DNA from: a virus
Strand: one strand, 5' to 3'
IMG/VR virus record: IMGVR_UViG_3300047562_004594
Coordinates: 1 to 24,698 of that record
DNA length: 24,698 bases
Each line of letters begins with the position of its first letter. Position 1 is the stretch's first letter. The notes beneath the pieces are model-generated. The model was not told the DNA's origin, did not search any database, and saw nothing but the letters and a program-made list of their open reading frames with translations. The position numbers were made by a program, and so were the translations under genes. Shown in pieces: positions 19,030-24,698 of the stretch.

Positions 19030-20781
19030 ATGGCTGTACAAACATTAATTCAGGTTCGTAGAGGAACATTGGCTCAATGGAATGCTTCGGATGATCAGGT
19101 ATTAGGAGAAGGCATTCTTTATCAAGGAGAAATGGGCTACGAAACAGATACTCGTAGATTTAAGATTGGAGACGGATCTACGCCATGGGCGTCATTACCA
19201 TATGCTGCTGTTGTACCTACCGGTTTTCTTGCTGGTAGTGGTATTTGTTTAACTCCTGGTGATAACGGATCATCAATTACGATTAGTTTGTGTGATCCTA
19301 CTATACAAGTAGAGGATATTACCGATTTCGCTGAAGGAGTTGACGACAGAGTATATAATCTATTACAAGCTGGCACTAATATATCTCTTAGTTATGATGA
19401 TAATGCTAATACATTAACTATTAATAGTACACTAGGAACAGAAGAAGTACAAGATGCTATAGGAACATACTTAATAGGAGTTAGTGGGATTAGTGTTAGT
19501 TATGATGATGCTACAGGATACACCACCCTGTCTTTAAGCGATCCGTCTATCGAACTAGCGGATATTACTAATTTGACGACAGAAGCAGAAAACTTTTTAC
19601 TAAACGCTACAAGCAGTAATTTGCGAGCATTGGTTACAGACGAAACCGGCTCTGGTCAATTGGTCTTTTCTGATAGTCCTTCTCTTAGTGGCATAGTTAC
19701 TATTACTGGAGATTTGACTGTTTCTGGTAGTGGTTTAGTTGCTAGTAATATTAATGATTTTGATACTCAGGTTAGAACTAATCGTCTTGATCAAATGTCA
19801 GAACCAACAGCTGATGTTTCTCTAAATAACAATAAAATTACCAACTTAGCAACACCTACTGCTGATAGTGATGCGGCAACTAAAGACTACGTAGACGCTG
19901 CTCGAAGCGGATTAGATGTCAAACAAAGCGTAAGAGTTGCCACTACAACCAATATCACTCTAAGCGGAACACAGACTATTGATAATGTGTCTGTTGTTGC
20001 TGGAGATAGAGTATTAGTGAAGGATCAAAGCACAGCTAGTGAAAACGGTATATACGTCGTTTCTGAAACTTCTTGGAGCAGAGCTAGTGATGCGGATTCT
20101 GACGCTGAAGTTACTTCTGGGATGTTTACGTTCGTTAGCGAAGGCGACACACATGCTGATAGTGGATGGGTTTTAACCACTAATGACACTATAGTTTTGG
20201 GAACAACAAACCTATCGTTTGCTCAATTTAGTGGTGCTGGTCAAATTACAGCTGGTGGTGGTTTAATTAAAAATGGTAATACCATAGATGCTGTTGGTAC
20301 AACAGGTCGAATTGTTGTCAATGCTGATAGCATAGATCTAGATACAGTAACACAAACAGATTCTACCGGTGCTGTAGGACTATCATTTGTGCAAACTGTT
20401 GGTAGAGATGCATACGGTAGAGTTTCTGGTGTTATCACTAGTACAATACAAGATGCCTCAACATCCCAAAAGGGCGTTGCTCAATTTGATAGCGATGATT
20501 TTTCCGCCACTAACGGTTTGATTAGTATCAAAACCAGTGGTGTTGACAATGCTCAATTAGTTAATGATAGCATTACTATCGGAGATGTTTCCGTTGCTCT
20601 TGGAGATACTGTTACAGCAATAACTGGGGTTGCTAGTTTTGCTAGTACTAATTTATATGGAGAATTAACAGGTAATGCTAGTAGTGCAACTAAGTTACAA
20701 ACATCAAGGACTATTAATGGAACTAGTTTTGACGGTACTCAAGATATAATAATATCTTTTGTTGATGGAGGAACACCATAA
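19030..20781 (+). CDS. Tail fibre with tropism-determinant-like N-terminus, 583 aa
   Basis: Residues about 4-62 (TLIQVRRGTLAQWN...GEMGYETDTRRFKIGDGSTPWASLP) match the pattern of the N-terminal domain of phage major tropism determinants and related fibres. Then come repeated beta units (RVYNLLQAGTNISLSYDDNA, LIGVSGISVSYDDATGYTTL), a segment ATKDYVDAARSGLDVKQSVR common in long tail fibres, and a C-terminus with GNASSATKLQTSRTINGTSF. Probably a trimeric receptor-binding or baseplate fibre. No chaperone domain or lectin tip is visible. Ribosome site AAGGGTAAGAAACC. Confidence 0.8.
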   Translation: MAVQTLIQVRRGTLAQWNASDDQVLGEGILYQGEMGYETDTRRFKIGDGSTPWASLPYAAVVPTGFLAGSGICLTPGDNGSSITISLCDPTIQVEDITDFAEGVDDRVYNLLQAGTNISLSYDDNANTLTINSTLGTEEVQDAIGTYLIGVSGISVSYDDATGYTTLSLSDPSIELADITNLTTEAENFLLNATSSNLRALVTDETGSGQLVFSDSPSLSGIVTITGDLTVSGSGLVASNINDFDTQVRTNRLDQMSEPTADVSLNNNKITNLATPTADSDAATKDYVDAARSGLDVKQSVRVATTTNITLSGTQTIDNVSVVAGDRVLVKDQSTASENGIYVVSETSWSRASDADSDAEVTSGMFTFVSEGDTHADSGWVLTTNDTIVLGTTNLSFAQFSGAGQITAGGGLIKNGNTIDAVGTTGRIVVNADSIDLDTVTQTDSTGAVGLSFVQTVGRDAYGRVSGVITSTIQDASTSQKGVAQFDSDDFSATNGLISIKTSGVDNAQLVNDSITIGDVSVALGDTVTAITGVASFASTNLYGELTGNASSATKLQTSRTINGTSFDGTQDIIISFVDGGTP

Positions 20782-20854
20782 GCTTATGTTACTAAACTAC
20801 ACAACTCAACTTCAGTCGCATTCGCATTATTTGTTTATAGGGCGCACCACCTCA

Positions 20855-20882
20855 TTAACAACTGAAAGGGATAATATATAAT
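20855..20882 (+). promoter_or_regulatory. Sigma-70-type promoter before the second fibre gene
   Basis: TTAACA (20855-20860), 16 nt, TATAAT (20877-20882), in the 145-nt gap between fibre genes and 44 nt before the ATG at 20927. It would allow the fibre genes to be expressed apart from the upstream block. Confidence 0.6.
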
Positions 20883-20926
20883 CTATTAGTAAGTTTTGAA
20901 GCAAGCCCCTTAAGCAAAGATATACA

Positions 20927-22828
20927 ATGCCAGCTAATACGACCATACAATTTAGACGAGGGCCAAGTAGCGAGTGGTTGGACAACGATCCTATACTGGC
21001 TAGCGGTGAACCCGGACACGATATATCAGAAAACCTGTTTAAGATTGGTGATGGTGTTCATTCATGGTCTGAGTTACCAGTTTTGGCTCATGGTAGCTCT
21101 GGTGTTTATAACTATAGTACAAAATGGTTAAATAATTATGCTTTAACCACAGGTATTATATATGATAACGGCAGCCAAGTAGGAATATTAACTGCCAACC
21201 CTACATATACTTTAGATATCAATGGATCATTTAAATCCAACAGTATTAACGTTAACAATGCTTATACTCTTCCTTCTGGTGATGGGTTAGCAGAGCAGGT
21301 TTTACAAACAGACGGTAATGGTAGCGTAGAATGGGTTAGTATAGCGGGATTAGGCGGTGGAACACCAATTTCTGTTACAGGTTCTACTCAGCTCAATAGT
21401 GCCAACTTCTTAGGAGCAGGGTCAGTTTCTGTTATACTAGATGGAACTGATATTAAAATTAGTGGGTCCGATGCTAATAATGCTGTTTTATCCGTTAGAG
21501 GATACGAAGTATTATCAGATAGTAAAAATGTTTTTGAACTTGAGCAAAATTATGTTTCTGGCTCACTAGATGTTTACCAAAATGGTATAAAGCTATTAAT
21601 TAATGATGATTATATAGCTAACGGTGGCTCTAGTTTTACTTTAAATAATACTGCAATTAGCGGAGACACTATAGAGTGGATAGCTGGATATGCTGGTAGT
21701 AGTTCATATTCTCCGATAACCAATATTGGCAGTGGTTCGATTAATTATTTGTCTAAATGGGATTCGTCTAATACTCTTACTAGTGGTATTATATATGATG
21801 ACGGTCAAAATATTGGTATAGGATTATCTAGTCCTCAATATAGGCTCGACGTTGCTGGAACAGGACGTTTCGATGGCTTGATTATAAACAATGCTTACTC
21901 TTTGCCTAATACAGACGGGTCCCCAAACCAGTATTTAAAAACAGACGGCTCAGGCAATCTTATTTGGTCAACAGTTAGCGGTGTTGGCTCAAGCTCTTCT
22001 GCAACAGAAATATCGGTTACAGGATCTGTTGTTGTGCCATATTTAAATATTACTGGTGTTGGCTTAGTATCTGTAGGTCTAAATGGAGATATACTGGAGA
22101 TTAGTGGGGCTGGTAGTCAAGCGATTAAAGGTTACGAAATTGTTTCTGTTTCTAAAAATACTTTTGATATTGGAGGAACTTATTCTTCTGGTAATTTAGA
22201 TGTATATTATAATGGTTTTAAACTATTAATTAACGATGACTATACTGCAAATGGGGGATCGTCTTTCTCTTTGGCTAGTGCTGCTGTTAGCGGAGATATA
22301 GTAGAATGGATAGCCGGATATTCTGGCAGTAATTTTGTTCAATCTATTAATGGTAGTGGTTCTAGTAATTTTGTGGCTAAGTGGGCTAATAACACAACAC
22401 TAACTAGCGGCATATTATACGATAATGGTTCTAATATAGGCATAGGAACCTCGTCTCCGTCGACCAAATTGCATGTTGTGGGAGACTGTCGTTTTGATGG
22501 AGATATAGTTGTTTCTTCTATATCAGAAAAACTTCACAACAATGGTAATAGTGGAGCTTCTCAAACTATTAGCTTAGACGACGGAGCTATACAAGCCTAT
22601 ACGCTTACTGATAATTGCACTTTTATAATGCCAGCAGTATCAATTGGTCAAAGTTTTAAGCTTTTTTTAAATACTGGGGCAGGAAATTTTTCTGCTTCTT
22701 TTAGTGGTATTTTATGGTATAATTCTACTCCTCCTACGATCACAACCGCTGCTTCTAAAGTAGACATTTTAACTTTTATTAGCGATGGAGCATATTGGTA
22801 CGGCTCATATGATCAAAATTATGGTTAA
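20927..22828 (+). CDS. Tail fibre with internal duplications, 633 aa
   Basis: The N-terminal 52 residues (TTIQFRRGPSSEWLDNDPIL, then LFKIGDGVHSWSELPVLA) repeat the tropism-determinant-like domain of the upstream fibre. A unit of about 208 residues then occurs twice (about 62-270 and 272-480) plus a third partial copy: TKWLNNYALTTGIIYDNGS, SKWDSSNTLTSGIIYDDGQ, AKWANNTTLTSGILYDNGS, each followed by a VGI or IGIG step. LDVYQNGIKLLINDDYIANG and LDVYYNGFKLLINDDYTANG are matching pieces. A distinct C-terminal domain from about 525 may be the receptor-binding tip. Duplication suggests growth of the shaft by recombination. Confidence 0.8.
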   Translation: MPANTTIQFRRGPSSEWLDNDPILASGEPGHDISENLFKIGDGVHSWSELPVLAHGSSGVYNYSTKWLNNYALTTGIIYDNGSQVGILTANPTYTLDINGSFKSNSINVNNAYTLPSGDGLAEQVLQTDGNGSVEWVSIAGLGGGTPISVTGSTQLNSANFLGAGSVSVILDGTDIKISGSDANNAVLSVRGYEVLSDSKNVFELEQNYVSGSLDVYQNGIKLLINDDYIANGGSSFTLNNTAISGDTIEWIAGYAGSSSYSPITNIGSGSINYLSKWDSSNTLTSGIIYDDGQNIGIGLSSPQYRLDVAGTGRFDGLIINNAYSLPNTDGSPNQYLKTDGSGNLIWSTVSGVGSSSSATEISVTGSVVVPYLNITGVGLVSVGLNGDILEISGAGSQAIKGYEIVSVSKNTFDIGGTYSSGNLDVYYNGFKLLINDDYTANGGSSFSLASAAVSGDIVEWIAGYSGSNFVQSINGSGSSNFVAKWANNTTLTSGILYDNGSNIGIGTSSPSTKLHVVGDCRFDGDIVVSSISEKLHNNGNSGASQTISLDDGAIQAYTLTDNCTFIMPAVSIGQSFKLFLNTGAGNFSASFSGILWYNSTPPTITTAASKVDILTFISDGAYWYGSYDQNYG

Positions 22829-22869
22829 ACAACAAGGTGTATTATTAATTTGATAGGAATCAATATTTA

Positions 22870-24698
22870 ATGTCAAAAAACTATACTAATATACAAAAAC
22901 TAGATAACATTACAGGATCTATTGACGACAATAGCGATGTCGATCTATTAGGTCTTGCTGATGGTCAGTTTTTAAGATACTCTGTTGCTAGTGGAGTTTG
23001 GCTACCAAGTTCTAGCGGAGATTTTTCGTCTTTATCAATTAACGGCACAGGTATTAGTATAAGTGGCCATACTCATATTGTTGATGATATTACAAATTTT
23101 AGCGAAACAGTTAGTGGCTTGTTAACGGTAACCAATCTTGAAGCTGGTAGTGGTATTGACGTTATCAATAATAATGGTGAATTTACTATTAGTGTTACCG
23201 GTACTTTTGGACTAACAGGAGAACAAGTAGATACTCGTGTAGGCAACCTGTTACAAGTTGGTTCATATATTGATCTAAATTATCAGGAAGAACTTAATAC
23301 TCTTACTATAAGTGCTACAGGACTACAGCCAACGGGCGACTATAGTATAGTAGGGCATACCCACACGTCCTCAGATATAACCGATTTTAATAGTAGCGTA
23401 AGCGGATTAGTTGATGGTATATATGCTCCTATTACAGGAACATTGGATCAATTTACGCCAACATCGTCGGCTCAATTAGCTTCGATAATCAACGATGAAA
23501 CAGGAACAGGCTTATTAGTTTTTAATACCAGCCCTCTATTTACAGGAACGCCTTTAGTTCCTACAGCACCCAGCGGAACAAACAACAATCAGATCGCCAG
23601 TACAAGTTTTGTTCGTACAGAAATCAGTAACCTAGTTAATTCTGCCCCAGAAACATTAGATACGTTACAGGAATTAGCAACTGCTTTAGGTAATGATGCT
23701 AATTTTAGTGCTACAGTCACTAGTGGCTTAGCCAATAAAGCTAATCTATCAGGAGCTAATTTTACTGGGCCTATTTCTAGTCCTAGCGGTAACTTTACAG
23801 CATTGTCTGTTAATAATTCGTTTACTTTTCCGAATACTGACGGATTTGCTGATCAGGTTTTACAAACGGACGGAGCCGGTAACGTTGTTTGGTCCGATAT
23901 AAATGGCGGCAATTTGATAGAAGGAACAGGTTCTTTAGGATATGTTACCAAGTGGGTATCTAATAATATTATTAGTACTGGTATCATATATGATAACGGC
24001 AGTCGTGTAGGCATAGGAACAATAGCGCCAACCACTACGTTACATGTACAAAGCAGCACACAAGCATCTGCCCAGATACAATCTTTGTCATCTTCCGCTT
24101 CGCTAGATATTAAACATAACAACTCTGGGCTATATGGATATATAGGATTCAACAACAATAACAACAAATACTCTTTTATTCAACACAATGGTTCGGCAAC
24201 AACATCTTATGGTGGGTCTAATGCTCTTAGTATATACAATTATGCTGGACCTGTAATTTTAGGAGCAAGTTCATCTAATACATACGAACAAAACATCGTT
24301 ATCAATACTGATGGCAATGTTGGTATAGGGACGGCTTCGCCGTCCTATAAGTTAGAAGTAAATGGAGATATTGGTCTTACAGACAGCGGTTTTTATGCTA
24401 GTCCAACAGGAGTAATGGTAGGCACTAGCGGCTGGCTTTATAATGATGGACAAACAACTCTGTCTCATGGTAATTTTATTGATAATGGAGATGCTCAAAA
24501 TAGTTCCTATGTATTAAGAACATCAACAACAGACGGCGCTTTCACAACTATTCAAAACAATGGATCAAATGTTATATTAGCGCCTAATAGAACTATGATG
24601 TTTACAGCAAATATTGTAGCTCGTAGAACAAATGGACAAGATAATGCAGCGTATAAACTTGAAGGAGCTTTAATTAATGATGATTATGGAGCGTCGAT
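22870..24698 (+). CDS. Third tail fibre protein, partial (609 codons, open at the window end)
   Basis: The frame runs from ATG at 22870 (MSKNYTNIQKLDNITGSIDD) to the window end without a stop. It lacks the N-terminal domain of its two neighbours. Two units ISGHTHIVDDITNFSETVSG and GHTHTSSDITDFNSSVSGLV are typical fibre repeats. LVPTAPSGTNNNQIASTSFV and LQELATALGNDANFSATVTS match T4-type long fibres. TKWVSNNIISTGIIYDNGS and the NVGIGTASPSYKLEVNGDI step are shared with the 633-aa fibre. A self-cleaving chaperone domain may follow beyond the window. The start has only a weak ribosome site (ATAGGAATCAAT). Confidence 0.8.
   Translation, partial: MSKNYTNIQKLDNITGSIDDNSDVDLLGLADGQFLRYSVASGVWLPSSSGDFSSLSINGTGISISGHTHIVDDITNFSETVSGLLTVTNLEAGSGIDVINNNGEFTISVTGTFGLTGEQVDTRVGNLLQVGSYIDLNYQEELNTLTISATGLQPTGDYSIVGHTHTSSDITDFNSSVSGLVDGIYAPITGTLDQFTPTSSAQLASIINDETGTGLLVFNTSPLFTGTPLVPTAPSGTNNNQIASTSFVRTEISNLVNSAPETLDTLQELATALGNDANFSATVTSGLANKANLSGANFTGPISSPSGNFTALSVNNSFTFPNTDGFADQVLQTDGAGNVVWSDINGGNLIEGTGSLGYVTKWVSNNIISTGIIYDNGSRVGIGTIAPTTTLHVQSSTQASAQIQSLSSSASLDIKHNNSGLYGYIGFNNNNNKYSFIQHNGSATTSYGGSNALSIYNYAGPVILGASSSNTYEQNIVINTDGNVGIGTASPSYKLEVNGDIGLTDSGFYASPTGVMVGTSGWLYNDGQTTLSHGNFIDNGDAQNSSYVLRTSTTDGAFTTIQNNGSNVILAPNRTMMFTANIVARRTNGQDNAAYKLEGALINDDYGAS

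Noticed and set aside
19030-22828. Diversity-generating retroelement because of the tropism-determinant-like domains
   Set aside because: No reverse transcriptase, template repeat or adenine-biased variable repeat was seen. The domain is common in ordinary fibres. It could be reconsidered if an RT lies just outside the window.
23853-24167. 104-codon minus-strand ORF
   Set aside because: Antisense to the third fibre gene, without a ribosome site or promoter.

Overview
This window looks like part of a tailed double-stranded DNA phage genome (Caudoviricetes). It carries a terminase large subunit, portal, prohead protease/scaffold, major capsid protein and tail fibres in one plus-strand late block, and a dense bank of tiny minus-strand genes on the other side of a divergent switch at about 7.57-7.65 kb. 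The sigma-like factor (resembling T4 gp55), the terminase and the prohead protease suggest a distant T4-like relationship. TAA, TAG and TGA all serve as stops, so the code is standard. The host cannot be named. A gmd gene and sigma-54-like promoters would suit a Gram-negative-type host that has RpoN.

Left region (1-6.5 kb, minus strand): about 22 very small genes, mostly 23-111 codons and mostly without recognisable families. The exceptions are a PD-(D/E)XK-like nuclease, a Cys-rich zinc-binding-like protein, a very acidic possible DNA mimic and two tiny membrane peptides. Most transcription units carry their own compact cassette promoter: TTGACA, 16-17 nt, TAGACT-like -10, then a GAAAG-rich leader and the ATG. 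The -35 box often lies on or just after the previous gene's stop codon. Interleaved with these are six copies of an unusual palindromic intergenic element (R1-R6), each built from two inverted-repeat units around a usually GC-rich core. Three copies (R4-R6) belong to larger ~300 bp modules that also hold three 15-bp dyads (GTAGCATTTTGCAAC type) and a sigma-54-like -24/-12 promoter (TGGCACG-N4-TTGCA type) pointing left. R2, R5 and R6 also have a sigma-54-like promoter pointing right into the R element. Modules R5 and R6 are collinear duplicates at an offset of 1,291 nt. This module system is the most unusual thing in the window.

Boundary (6.5-7.65 kb): a minus-strand operon encodes an HTH/AT-hook regulator and a small exported Pro/Tyr/Trp-rich protein, and ends in an intrinsic terminator.

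Right region (7.6-24.7 kb, plus strand): an overlapping run of small ORF, sigma factor, probable small terminase, GDP-mannose 4,6-dehydratase, HNH nuclease, ERCC4-type nuclease and large terminase. The portal, a protease-scaffold with a probable internal scaffold start, a probable decoration protein and the major capsid protein follow, and a strong terminator closes this block. Next come two small structural-type genes and three long fibre genes. Two of these share a tropism-determinant-like N-terminal domain, and the third runs off the end of the window.
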